Shown here piece after piece: positions 44,668 to 57,073 of a DNA stretch of 64,000 nt. The first letter of the stretch is position 1. Every line of letters begins with the position of its first letter. The notes beneath the pieces were generated by a model, which did no database searches, was not told the origin of the DNA, and was given only the letters and a program-made list of their open reading frames with translations. The position numbers and the translations under genes are program-made. Source of the stretch: Ophiocordyceps camponoti-saundersi (nom. inval.) (lineage: Eukaryota > Ascomycota > Sordariomycetes > Hypocreales > Ophiocordycipitaceae); the NCBI GenBank assembly GCA_003339415.1, contig PDHQ01000023.1:192408-256407 (forward strand). The letters run 5' to 3'.

Positions 44668-47600
44668 ATGTTGTTCAACCTTCTTCTCTGTTGCCTGGCC
44701 GCCTGTTCTTTAGGCCTCGCTCAAACCCCAGCGCCTAGTGTTGCGCCTCCAAGCATACCAGGGGACGGTTACTTTTACATTGCGGGCCATGTCTCGCCAT
44801 CGACAGTCTTGTTGAATGGAATCGGCGACCCTCAGAGATCGCGACCTCTTCAGTCAACGCTCGTCAGCTACACTCCTCCAGGCTTCAATCGGAGATTACC
44901 AATCGCTTACCGTACCGCATCTGAAGCCATCTTGGCCCATCTAGCCCATGGACAGACTTCAGTATATCATCTTCATATCTTCGCCTTCCTACCGTCTTCC
45001 GTCTCGAATACGGAGGACGGATCGGGCGTCTATAGCGAAGAGGGCTGGCGCTGGACGGAAGAGCGTCCAGGTTTCTATGCCCGAGTAGATCGTGAGCAGC
45101 TTCGTTTTCTCGACTCCGTACCGAGGAATCCAGGAGCGGAAGTCCGTGGCTGGTTGGCCTTGTTGGACAACTTTGCTCGAGCATTATCCTGGAGCTCTTC
45201 GTCCACCTTGCCGCCCCCTCCGCCAACGTGCCCTGCGCCGACACGGGGTTGGAATTCAGGTCCGTCAGGCCGCCAAATAGACGGCGTTTACTATATAGCA
45301 AGCTTCTGGCGGCCGAGCCAAGTCTTGGAACACGGATTCAACACCAGGTCTCCCAATTACGATGCCTGGCTGGCCACTCACTCCTCTGGCGGACAAAATT
45401 TCATCGTAGCTCATCGGCGACCTCAAGATGCGATTCGCAACTTCATACAGCGAGTTCCAACCAACAGACTCTCTTATCCGTGGCGATACTATCTCTACGC
45501 CTTTTACAGTCCCGATGCCAACCCGACGACCCTTGCTGAGACCGACAACCAGGGCTCTGGTGCAGTGATCCGGACGTTGTGGCCAAGTAGAGAACTGGCA
45601 GACAGATCGATCATGCCGTACGACTTGCGCCAATATGTCCGCGTCAGGGCAGAGCAAGGTTCTCCCATCAGGGTTCGCGTCAGTGATAATGTGCTGAGCG
45701 GGCTTGTGGCACGCCTTAACTGGGCATCGACGTTGAACAGTACGTTATTGATCCCTTCCCTTCGTGTGATAGGTTACGTCTCAGCTGATGGAGAGAAAAG
45801 CACCGGGTAGAGTCCGGTTTTCTGCTGCAAATGCAGAGGGTAGAAGCACCCGGCCAGTTGGCAGTGTTGAAGATCAAGGGTCGGCAACCAACTCGCAGTC
45901 GGGCGATTATCAACCCGATAGAGACGCTGGAGTTACTGGGTTTACTGAACGTGGTAGACCTGGCCATGTTGCTGCACCTCTTGAAGGAGGTGGGTTCGTT
46001 CAAGTTGCCGGGCCTTCTGGTTCTACAGCGTCTCATCCAGTTGCCGGGCCTTCTGGATTTACTGCATCTCATCCAGTTGCCGGGCCTTCTGGCTCTACAG
46101 CATCTCGTCTAGTTGCCGGACCTTCTGGTTCTACTTCAATCGATCAAGTTACCGAATCGTCCGGGTCTGCTGAATCTGCTCGGCCTCATTGGTCTGTCAG
46201 ACTTGCCGAGTTTCACAGGGGTGGCCAGAGCCTGCGAGTAAACTGCGCCAGCGAGATCCTACGAGAACTTGCCGGTATTGTACAGTCGACTCGCAGTCAG
46301 GAGGCCGTCACTGCTTTGCCAACTCAGATGGCCGAGGCCGCCTGCAGGCCCATAAACAGTAAGCCGACAGACGATGCCGTATGTTTCATTTCTGAATCTG
46401 ACTGCATCAGATACTGCCCAGCAGGAACACTGCTTTGCCGCGGTGCAACAACGGACTCAATCCGTCGACTGGTCAGTACCCCTGGATCATCAACAGGCTG
46501 TGACCTGGGCGCAGGACACTATCCAAGATGCTTGTCCCGAACGTCCTCAGGACGCGGGTAAGTACCTACCTATCCCGATGGGCTTTCGCTCTCTACCAGA
46601 CTTTGGCTAAGAGAAGACGTTAGTCCTATCACCAGACTCGGCCTGGGGAGGCTCTTCCGGCTGCGATTTGGGCGATTTTGGCGACTTACCTGAAGGTGCC
46701 AGCATCGACGTGCAATCATATGCTCATGAGTTCGACGCCATTTCTGAAAATGGCGACATTCAGCTGGACGAAGCTGAGGAGCCATGCCAGGATATCCCGG
46801 ACGAGTGTCCTCCGCAGGAAGCCAACGCCGGTCTATGTAAGACGACGATGGGAACCCCGTTTCAACAGAGCCGAGACACTGACTATGAACCCAGTGCCGC
46901 GGTTCTGGATCGAATGGGACCTGTATGGTAACCAGCAGGGTCAGCCGCACGCCGAGTCCATAGCCGACTTGTTAGGAGCGCCAGACCTAGACGCAGAGTT
47001 TTGCGCCAGAGCCCTCGGCTCTTCATTCAATTTTGACTCTCATCCACGAAAGAGATCTATACCAGGTATGAATCTCCCCGTCTCTTGCATGAGTCGATAT
47101 ACCAAGGTAGGCTGATGGTGAGCCTCCCAGCCGAGAGCTCCTGCTGCACCCTCCGCAGGCAGTTGAAGATTAAGAAATGCGGCGAATCGAACAAGGACCG
47201 ACTACGGAAAGAATGCTACTCATCAGCTGACCAAGACTGCTCTCAATATGATAAGAAGCCGGCGGATGAAGAGGCCGTCTGCCGCTTCATCGAGGAGCTA
47301 CACGTTGACCTGCAACTCTCAAACGACTATGGGTCCGGAACGACAGATACGGTCAAGGTTGATTTCAACGAGGGTCAGAAGTTCACCCTTCTCAAGGAGC
47401 AGCCGTGGAGGAATGACTTTATCTCTGCGGAGATTAACCTCATGGACGTCTTTGGCGCGGACCGAGTGCCCTTGAAAGCTATTCAGAAGATTGACTTATG
47501 GGGCTTCACTGCAGAGGAATCCTGGTGGGGGTTGATACGAGATACGTGGAGGATGCAAGGTAGGCTGATGTTTTCCCTTTCACGAGAATGACAGTCCCTT

Positions 47601-47877
47601 GCTAACCTTTACACTTGTAGGTCTTGTGTTGAGGGCCAAGTGCGCAGACCGCTTCAAAAGCGGTCTCGATATAGAGATGGGCAGTTTCAGAGATAACATC
47701 GAAGACATCCATCGGACGAATGAAGAAGACAAGGAGAAGACGTGGTCAAGATCGTTGACGGCTACAAACTGGACCATCGCTACGGGAAAGCCGATCAAAG
47801 CAAAGGTTCCTCAGCACGACGAGACTAGGAGACGGAGACGGAGAGGTGTGATGGCTTTCAACGCCACCTCTGAGTGA
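44668..47877 (+). CDS. Secreted enterotoxin-A-like protein with tandem degenerate ADP-ribosyltransferase modules
   Basis: Seven exons are inferred: 44668-45739, 45801-46358, 46411-46557, 46636-46836, 46895-47065, 47131-47559 and 47621-47877 (about 944 residues), with introns of 51-78 nt all in phase 1. A signal peptide (hydrophobic core LLLCCLAACSLGLA) is followed by two related modules of about 150 residues, at about 30-170 and 195-345, each opening with a Tyr-Ile-Ala segment, then Pro and a Gly-containing loop, as in the first strand of the heat-labile-enterotoxin A family. The family's NAD-binding arginine is an Ala in both modules and the STS motif is not recognisable, so catalysis is doubtful. 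The middle has a 12-residue repeat (VAGPSGSTASHP). The last 250 residues contain paired Cys and a beta-rich, Trp-rich region resembling a PLAT/lectin-like fold. Such genes are expanded in insect-associated Hypocreales; the target is unknown. Confidence 0.75.
46004..46133 (+). repeat. 36-bp coding tandem repeat, about 3.6 copies
   Basis: Units start at 46004, 46040, 46076 and 46112 (partial). Each encodes Val-Ala-Gly-Pro-Ser-Gly-x-Thr-Ala-Ser-x-x within the linker of the enterotoxin-like protein. Confidence 0.9.
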
Positions 47878-50165
47878 TGTCTGCCCTCGACGGTAATGGA
47901 AGATGCGGAGATTGGGTCTGGCAGTTTCGAGAGAAGGAATGGGATTGAGGGAAAGTTGTTAAATAGGAAGAGGGAATAATTATAGATGGTTTGCATTAGA
48001 CTCCCTCTCGGATATAGCCGGGAGCATATGTGTATACTTATATAGTCTTTAATAGGCGTTTACTTTTACATCGTTTGTTTTTAACCTGTTGCTTGGAGAG
48101 TTAAAGGGCTCATAACTTGCGTATCGGTCACAATACGCCGTGATTTCCGTACATTGTATGCACTTAAATATAACTAAAAGAAGTGAAGAAGAAGCTGTAT
48201 AAAGGGGCTTAAAGCAGTAATTGAGATTCTTAGAAGCAATCAAGGCTTAAGAATCTTGTTCCTAAATAGAGACTGTAGTCGCCGTAAGAAGACGTTGCGG
48301 GATAACTAAACACAAGTAAGGAGGTTAAAGAAGCAGACAACTAAAGCTTATACGAAACTCTCCCAGCGTTTATCTTAGTTAAGCTGGTAAATCGAATCTT
48401 TATAGCCTTCTTTTACCTGCTAATCTTGAAAATAGAGATAAGCCGGAGAACACGTCTTTTGCTAGAAGCTGATACTTTACTTCCTCACCTACCTGACAAC
48501 TGATTTTACAGCCTAGTTTCTAGGTTTATTCTCCGCTCTCTTTAAAACTATACAGGCTTCAGCATGGAACCTTTCATCTCGATTCATGTACCTGCATACA
48601 GACATGTGTCTTATGACACCTGTTAACAACGTGTAGAAAGCCATGTACGGACTGGGCATCTCGGCTCGTAGCTTTTAGAACCCGTTCATGAGTCCATGAT
48701 TGTGGATCATTACATTCATAATATCCCCAATCACTGCGTGACTCCTGATATTTTGGCTTCATCGTCCCGCTCTGGCCCATCACTGCCGGATTCACGTCTG
48801 CGTCCACGTGTTTGTGTCTTTCTTTCCCTCGCAGACGTATATCTGCCCCCTTTCTCATGTGTCATCACAACGACATGAAGTCATGGCTTCAACGGGGCCT
48901 CTGTTCTCATGTTGCCGTGCAGCAGTGCAACCACTCCAAGGTTTATAACCTACCCATTTCCTACAAGTCTTGTGCTGTAGCAACCATTAAGTAAAAAACA
49001 GACTGACGTATCATTCATACTACCAGAGTGGTGAGCAGCCTCATCTGTGAATCAATATCTACGTGTTGTTATCTTACCATGACTCAATCCAGAACAACCA
49101 GATCTTGAACCCTTCTTACCAAGGTTGAGATTAGACGTGAATCCAACTACGCTCCATCTTGGCCTTCAGTGCTACGAGGTTTTTTAGGCGACGAACGCGA
49201 CGCAAGCCCAGCTATACTTGCAAATTGCATGTTCTATAACACCTAGCATGTGTAATGGTTTGGCGAAGAAACTGTTTCGATATCTTCCATTCTCTTGGCC
49301 GTAGCACTGCTCCTCATCTACGTGTAGTTTTGAACGACTGTGACGTGTTCAAGTTACGAATATTGCTTCAAGTTATAACAACAGTCGAGTTGTGACACCG
49401 GATCACGGTATCCCTGCGCTTGATCGTTACAATACAACACTGGCTATTGATCAACCAGTCGAGCCAGTTGTTCAAAGGCCAGAACGGGACCATTGGTTTT
49501 ATACGTCATACAGGATGTGGATCTTGATAACAGTTTCGTATTAGCATGAATAGTCTAGACAACATGGTATAGGTTTCCACCGCCCGGCCTCGAGTATCTG
49601 ATGGACAAGGAAGCAGGACACAGGCCCAAGTTTCGTAGATAATCTAACTTTCAAGTCATATAACCATAGCGTACCAATCCTCTCTTCTACCAAGTAGGGC
49701 TCATCCATAGAAGCCCCCCTTCAAACAACACCTCCATCAGCTTTCACGAATCCCTTCTTCATACCCAATCTGTCAGTCAAAGGCTACAGTGTCATCCTCC
49801 ATGACATACACACACACACACACACACACACATCACAGAGACGGTTGCATCCGCCATGGGAACTTTTACATAGGCTGCTCAATTTCTGCCTGTCAATGAA
49901 GCTTATATACCACTCCCAAACTGGTTACATGGTGAAGGCCATCAAGAACAGAAGCACTCGACGAATCCACCCTTGAAACGAAAAGCCTGTCGTACAATTA
50001 GAAGAAGAAAAAAAAACTTACAGTCTTGTTTAAAGGGAGGGTAGAATCGTCGTCATCGGGTCAGCCAAGACAAGAACTGAAGCCTGATAACCGCATAAAG
50101 GAAGCCGTCATGGAATCGTCCCCCAAGAAGATTCCCCCTCTCAAAACCTCGTCATCTTGTCGTCC
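47878..50165. other. 2.3 kb gene-free stretch
   Basis: AT-rich sequence with no supported gene. It contains an AC dinucleotide microsatellite at 49806-49832. Both flanking genes end here (convergent). Confidence 0.5.
49806..49832 (+). repeat. AC microsatellite
   Basis: About 13 uninterrupted AC dinucleotides. Confidence 0.95.
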
Positions 50166-53100
50166 TCACGCCTCGGCAGTACAGACGTAAACCTCTTCAA
50201 CCCATCGTTCGCCTAGGACTTGTCGGATGGAATCAACGCCGACGATAGCCCCGAGATTGTCAGCAAACTCGTCCGCCGCCTCCTTAGAAGCGCATACGAA
50301 GACGGCGGCGCCCTCGTCTCGAATCTTGCTTCTGATTTGAGCCGCTACCCCGTCGACGAATAACTTATCTTGCGCCCGCTCTCGTCTCGGGTTGCTCGGT
50401 GTAAGGTGCAGCATATCAACGAGGTTCAAGGCCCTTGCTTCTCGGATCGCCTCGTCGATAATTTCGGCGTCACCTCCCTTGAAGCCCAGGAATAGAGATA
50501 ACCGGTTTCCAGCCTGCGTTTTTCTCTTCTTCTTTGACTCCATCGTCTCCCGCGCGCTGTCGGCTGCGATGGCCGACTTTGCCTGCAATAGCCCTCGCAG
50601 CGGAGCGATGCCGGAGCCGGTGGTGAAGGCGATCAGAGGCTTGTCGTCGTTGACGAGGAACGCGCCCGGCCCTTGGCGAATCCTGATGTAAAGCCTGTCT
50701 CCTCGTCGGGCGCGGGAGACGAAGTGATCCGTCACCAGGCCTCCTGGATGAGTCTTGAGCGTCAACTCCAGCACGTTTCCCATGCTTCGTGTGTTCCAAT
50801 ACAGCTGAGACGAGGCGGTTGAGAAGGTTCGAGAGCGTCGGATGGGAAGAGCACGCATGAAGTCGAACAGGGCACTTCCGTTGAGTTGAAAGGTGCGACT
50901 GGCCAGCATGTTCTGAACCGACTTTACAATCGGCATCGTCAAGAGCCGGCTCTCTTCGTCGCTCGTCAACTTCAGGGCCAGCTTGGTAGCCCAGTTGACG
51001 GACTTGAAGGGCTTGTCCGGGTCCAAGATGGAGAAGAACTGTCTGGTGTTAACCGTTCGTTCACCGAACAAGGCCAGCTCCTCTCCCGTCAGTCGAGTCG
51101 CCATCAGCAGCTCGTCAATCATGGTCTCGCTCAGGGGGACGAAGACATCGACATGGCTCATATGGCTGTACGCAAGGCCGCCAACGTCCAGCGCTAGCTG
51201 TCGTATTTCTCCCTTGTTGGTCGCACGGACGGAGATGACCTGCGCCGGCGAGAGATGGGAAAGCAGCAAGTCAGTCGAGTCGTCGACCCTCTCGTACGAG
51301 ACGTCGTCGACGTCGGTGACGACATCGCCGTATTTCGCCTCCAGCTGAGCCAGCCACGTCTGAAACTGTCGCCAGGGCGGATCCTCTCGGAGAGTATCGG
51401 CCTCGAAAGTCGGCAAGGCGCTGCTGAGGCCGGCTCTCTTCAAGCCAGCCTCGAGCTTTGCAGCGGCGCCGTTGAAGTTGGGCCCGTAAGACGAGTTGCC
51501 GTTGCCGAAGATGCAAAACGAAACTCCTCTGGCCTCCATCTTGGTCTTTGAGTTGCATCGCTGCAGCAGCGCCTGTCCGTTGGAAGGCACGTCGCCTCGG
51601 CCCGCGCAGCTGGCGACGATGAAGATGACGTCTTCGTCTGACAGGGAGTCGAGCTCGAGTTCTCTGAGTGGCGCGGCCGAGGCAATGGGCAGGAGATCAG
51701 GGCTTCGGCCCATGATGAGGTGCAGCCGCTGCTCCAGCTTGACCGCCAAGCGCTGGGCCGTCGTTCCGGAGCTACAATAGAAGACGCGGATCGGAGGTGC
51801 GGCGATGTGCCGGGGACAAGATGGCTCCACCGACAGCTCGGAGACGCCGCCTGTGCCGGACATGCCGCGCGTTCCGTTGACGCCATCGGCCCGGAGCTTC
51901 TTCCATACTCTGATCGGGTTCTCCTTCAGGCGACAGATCATAGGCTTGGGCTGATAATTCGGGGCGCCTCCGCGGTGCCAGATGGGGATGATGCTGCCCT
52001 GCGGCGGCGCAAGCCAGTAGGGATCGGCAGGGAGTCGGAAGCCGTGCTCGGCGAGATGCTGATCGTCAAAGTTGGTGTACATGGCGCTGGCCGTGAGACT
52101 ATCGCTCATACGCACGCCGGCGCCAGAGAATGACGAGTGGACGGCCAAGTTGAGCTCGATCTGTGCCCGAGACAGCACAGCGAGCCTCTCAAACTGCGGA
52201 AGCTCATCTAGTTCCTGGCCCGGCTTGATGAGCTCCAGGGCCGAGACGATGGACGGAAGCACGTTGTACCGGAAGCTGTCGGCAAGGTCCCTCACGCCGA
52301 TCTCAGCGTCCATGAACCAGCCGATGAAGGGCGTTGCCGTGTACTGAACGCCACCGATATCGAATCCCATCTGGGACAAGGCCGGGGCCGGAACCCAGCG
52401 TAGGCCGAGCTTGTCAAAGGCCAGGGCATGCTGCGGATCAGGATGGCGGATCTGGACCAAGGGAAAGAGACTCTCGGGCACGGGCGTGATGAAAGGTTCG
52501 TCTCCGTCGGCCATGGTCACGAGAGGGAGAAGATCCCAGCGAGTTCGGATCTTGGGGGGTTTCCAGCCCAGTGATATGATTGATTCGGTGAGGCTGGCGT
52601 TCATGGGATCGCCTAGGACGCTGCCGTCTGGCTGACGATAACCGGCGAAGGCGAGGAACTGCTGATTCCATATCATCGGACCATAGGAGTTTGCTTTCTT
52701 GGGTGGGAAGACGAAGACTGATGATACGTGTGGGTTTATGTTCAGTCGGCTAAAGAGCAGAGGACGGGCATAACTTACCGCTTGGCTGGATGTCTCCCCC
52801 GTTGAAGGCCTCGCACATTCCTTGGACGATGACTTGGCCCATCTCTCTGCTCGTCTTGACGTGCCGCAAGTCTTTCAGTCTATTCAAGTCAGGCATAACG
52901 TACGTATGAGTTGTTTGTGCCGTCTGCTTATCAGCCACTTACTTCAGATAGCTGTACTCGCTTCGCATGATACACTTCCTCGCATGCTTCCACGAAAGCC
53001 TGAGTCCATGCTCTAGCTCTTGAGAAGTCTGATGCCAGATACCTGGAAGACGCTTGGCTTTCGCTTCTCCGGTTCCGAGAGCCATGACTGAGGTGCGACG

Positions 53101-53370
53101 GATCTCGTCGATGGCAGCAGAGATGCGGTTCGCCAGGACGTCGTCGTCTTCGATGACGCCGTCTCGACGCAGCTGATGAAGAAAGTCGACGGCTTCCGCT
53201 TCGACTATCTCCAGACTGCGACTGTCATCTCCCACTCGGGTCTCGTCGGTGTGGACCATCCGGCCGCTCTGGCAGAACGAGCGAGTGCATCCTGTAGATG
53301 AAAGCAGAGGATAACGACATTGGATTCTTTTGAACTCTTCTTGAGGAGACGGTCGAACCATCGTAGACAT
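50166..53370 (-). CDS. Nitric oxide synthase-like protein, oxygenase fused to diflavin reductase
   Basis: Three minus-strand exons (53370-52943, 52879-52779, 52717-50166) give 1026 residues. The oxygenase part holds CTRSFC (Cys28/Cys33), matching the CxxxxC zinc tetrathiolate at the NOS dimer interface, then RLSWKHARKCIMRS with the heme-ligand Cys133, MIWNQQFLAFAGYRQPDGS, FDIGGVQYTATPFIGWFM and AEIGVRDLADSFRYNVLP with the arginine-binding Glu. A short linker leads to an FMN flavodoxin domain (VFYCSSGTTAQRLA; SFCIFGNGNSSYG), then an FAD-binding region (RSRTFSTASS) and an NADPH region (FTTGSGIAPLRGLLQA). This is the full animal-type layout. NOS makes NO and citrulline from arginine. I see no clear calmodulin helix in the linker, so calcium control may be absent. 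Animal-type NOS is sporadic in fungi. Confidence 0.93.
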
Positions 53371-53386
53371 GATGGGAACCGAGAAA

Positions 53387-53398
53387 GGGGGGGGGGGG
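53387..53398 (+). repeat. G12 tract just upstream of the NOS-like start
   Basis: Twelve G on the plus strand, read as C12 on the gene strand, ending 16 bases before the ATG. A TATA-like GATATAAG is at about 53451-53458 on the minus strand. Confidence 0.9.
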
Positions 53399-56300
53399 AA
53401 GGGATACTGCGTGGTGGTGAATGGCTTGAGATGTAGGCACTGATATCGCCCTTATATCGAGCTTCGAACCTTTCTCTGCAGGAGATCGAAGATTTCTTTA
53501 TGCACTTTATGCCAGCAAAGAAAGTATGGCGACAGTTGAAGTAGACGAGGTATGAAAAAGAGCAGATGACGCTGCTTGAACTTGATCCTGAAAGCAAGCC
53601 TCTCAAGTGCAGACCATCGGTGGCGTCTGTGATCGGGAAACGGACGAGTCTTTATCCAATCAGTTTCCAGTACAAGCACTGCATCACTGGAGAGGACGGA
53701 AGGCCTCCTTCAGGCTCATGGTGCGTCATACAAGTGAGGAGAAGAGAAAGAAAGAAGGTGTGCAGGAGGAATGCCGGTTTGCTGTTCCAGCATGACCCAA
53801 TAAGAGAAGTTCTTTTGCGCCGCTGGCAATTTTTTTTCTTTCCTATGCAGCTTCATCAGGACATTATTCTTGGCAATTTGCTAAGTGTGAAGACACCCTT
53901 GATAAATCAATGATGGGGGTGAAGAGGCGAGGCATTGAACCTCTTCGGGGGGAAAGTGTCTACGGAAAGGAGAAGAAGAGCAGACTGACTTGGTCTATGC
54001 CATCAAGCTGTTCATTTACAGACACGATGATTCTCAAGGATACGGTCGAGAATCGGAAACTATCCGGGAGTCTTGTCTTCTAGCTGGTCTGATATATCAT
54101 ACGTCTGACGTTACGATTTGGTAAATATAAAGATGGTCCATGATAGTTGATGGGTAGTATCGTCTGAACCGTGACCCCGACGTTTGCTTAAAGCACACTC
54201 TGTATGTTTAATAGATAAGCTGGAGGAACAGAGGATTCCGTTCAAAGAGACAATACTGCTTTGGGCAACTCTCTGCCACGATGGTATTGCAGCCTGGGAT
54301 GGTAATCGTGTGTCTGCTTATATGTGCTATTCCTTATAACCTTACTGCATGAAACTACCTACCTATTACAGACATGGATCCTTATAGCTGGCCGCTTCCT
54401 TTCTTGACAGTCCATAGGCGAGAGACGCCCGAGTCGAGTCCCTACGGCTATTCATTCCTCTGCTATAACTCACCCGCCCTTCTTGCATTGACCATATCAT
54501 CCGAACTTTTCCTCAACAGGAAGGCCAAGACCGCAACATATCAACCCTCTTCTCCCACAACAGGCCACAGAGTCGTTTCCCCCCCCCCTTACACCCTTTG
54601 TACTTCCGTGTGTTCCAGCTTCACAAGCTCTAACGTAAACATGCTCTTGGCATCGCGTGACTGCTGCCTTACGCGCATCACACGCTCGACATGCTTGTCA
54701 TATTTCCGAGGCGAGACACAGACACAGGTCCGGGAAAGCCAATAGGCAACAAGCGGTGGTCAGATGTTGATTCCGGTTTCCAAGGATAGTCGTGAAACCA
54801 TCCTGAATTTAAGCTGTTTTTTTGAGTTGGCTTCCGGTCCATGTTGTGTCACGTATCAAAAGGTTCTTTTGTTTAAACATAGGAGATGAGTCGTCACGTT
54901 GAGATCTTGTTGTGCTTCAGTTGGACTGCTTCTCAGGTATGGGTATGTGGTATTTGTACGAGCGTTTATACAAGAGGGTGTGACGACTTGAACCGCTTGA
55001 TACCGTGATTGGCTGGCCTGCTCTAAGTTTGTTCTCTCGCTTGTTGAGGTCGAGAAGGTGATGGTGGGAGTCTCGATTCCCAGTTGAAACCTTGCTTTCC
55101 CTCTGTGCAACTCATCCAGTTGGTGAAAGGGGGGGGGGGGGGGTTTCTGACGGACAGCAAACAAAGCCCATCTGCCAAGTCCATCGCCTTGGGGTGGATA
55201 CATGATGCATTTAGATGTATGCAATAGAATCCCCTTTACCTCCAAGGTGAGGAGTTGCTTCACCTTGTCAACGTTTGGTCATCGTGATGTCTAGGCGGAT
55301 CGGAGAACCAACAAGCCCAAGTCGGGCACCAGTCTTTCGTCATTCGAGATATTGGAGCGGCATACATTTACAAACACGTCGACTCTTGGCAAGGCCTTGC
55401 ATGTGCTTCACAGCCATGCCGTTGCTTGGCTTCGAAGAAACGCCAGGCCTGGCTGATCAGTGGCTGTGGCGTCGTGACGCACATGCAGCGATATACAGCT
55501 GAGCAGACTCTTCTCCGATCACGGGTCATGAATACAACATGACGGGTCTCTTTCTGGTGAGACAAGTTTCCAAGCTATTCAAGCGTCTGATGTTTGACAA
55601 GACGGGGACTGCGGCCCGCTTAGGTGATGAGTGTCTACTACTTGATATCCCAGCATGTCTACGTCCTTTGACGTCTTTAAATCCATCTATCTGTCTTCTA
55701 ATCTGTCAGTCAGGAACAGAAACAAGCAGCTTGAGTTATCTTCTACGATCGAGCATCGGATCAACTGCCCGTCCAGCAAATCCCCCTTGATGACGTCGAC
55801 GGCTTGGTGGCTCAACTCAACGACGGCGGAACAGTATAAACACGGCAATACAGTACAATCATGTCCTACGTCGTACTCCAGGAACCTGTGCCGCTGCAAG
55901 GTAAAAGCAGTGTCACGAGGCGAGAGCCATTGAGAAGCCAGTGCTCAGTAATTGCTGTGAGTAAGCGCATTCACTCACCTCCAACGACGTAGCGAATGAC
56001 AGCCGAGCATCGTTATTACTTTCCCTGTTGTTATAGTGAACATGATTTCAGCACTTTCTTGGCGCTCGTTTCGAGCCTTTGAGTCTTGGTGAGCGTTTCA
56101 CTCGCCTTGGTTGAATCATCGTCTTCTCCCCCCTTTTCATACGCTCGCCAGCTCAGATGTGGAACTGCAACACATGAAATGCAAGCCAAGCTCCAAGAAG
56201 CTGACATTGAGGTCTATGCTTCCGTGTCGTTGCCTGTGTGGACGCCAAGATGTTGGGCTTTCAGCCACATGATGCGATGATGCGCGTCCTCGTCTCGTGA

Positions 56301-57073
56301 AGCATGTACGGGATCACGATGACGGGCCGACTTCCTACATGGTTACAGTACTTGGTGGGCATGATGGCCTGAATTGAAAGTGCTGTTTCTTATAGGGTAG
56401 TTGTTTTGGTTCTCTTCATGGAGGAAGGCTCAAGGCTTTCGAAGAGGTTTGCCGTTGGGAGGGGGGAATTATCAGAGTCGTTAAGCTTCATCTCGACACG
56501 GCCAGGAGACGGGTTTCCAAACAGTTCGTTTATCAAGGGAGGAACAGAACTTGGATGAGCAATTAGGAAACTATATATATCGAAGAAGACTCTAGTTATG
56601 GGAGTAACGCTGTGCTCGATCGTGTAAGAGTTCAGACACTCATCTCGCCATAATCAACCAGCAAGTGTTGTTGTAAACGCATCCCCATGCTCTTGTAAAC
56701 GTTTCTCTACGCAATTGCCAATGCTTCTGCTGCTCTGGGATTTGTCGATGGTGTACGTGCTTGTAAACGATCTACGTTCATGTCTACATGGAGTCGCTCG
56801 CTATGCTTCACGCCCTCGCCTACGGGTCGGTCGGTCGCACCTTGCGGGTGGCCTCCACAGTCATAACCATCCCTCCGGGGGTTCTACTAAAGTGGTAGCC
56901 GGGTAATGAATGATCTTGTATTAATCGTGGCTTCTATAGCCTGGAGCGAGGTGTGACCTGTGTGATTACGGTCAAAGTCTATCTATGCCATATGTATATA
57001 AAGACGTGATGGGAATGAAGTCGTCATAACCGAAACAAGCCAGTGGTCCTAAACACTAGAAAAAAGCTGGGTA
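53399..57073. other. 3.7 kb gene-free stretch
   Basis: The first few hundred bases are promoter for the NOS-like gene. Frames of up to about 135 codons occur but none has a recognisable domain or consistent splicing. It holds a C10 tract at 54579-54588 and a G15 tract at 55129-55143. Confidence 0.45.

Noticed and set aside
54374..54745. 123-codon plus-strand frame
   Set aside because: Low-complexity composition without any conserved motif; not supportable as a gene.
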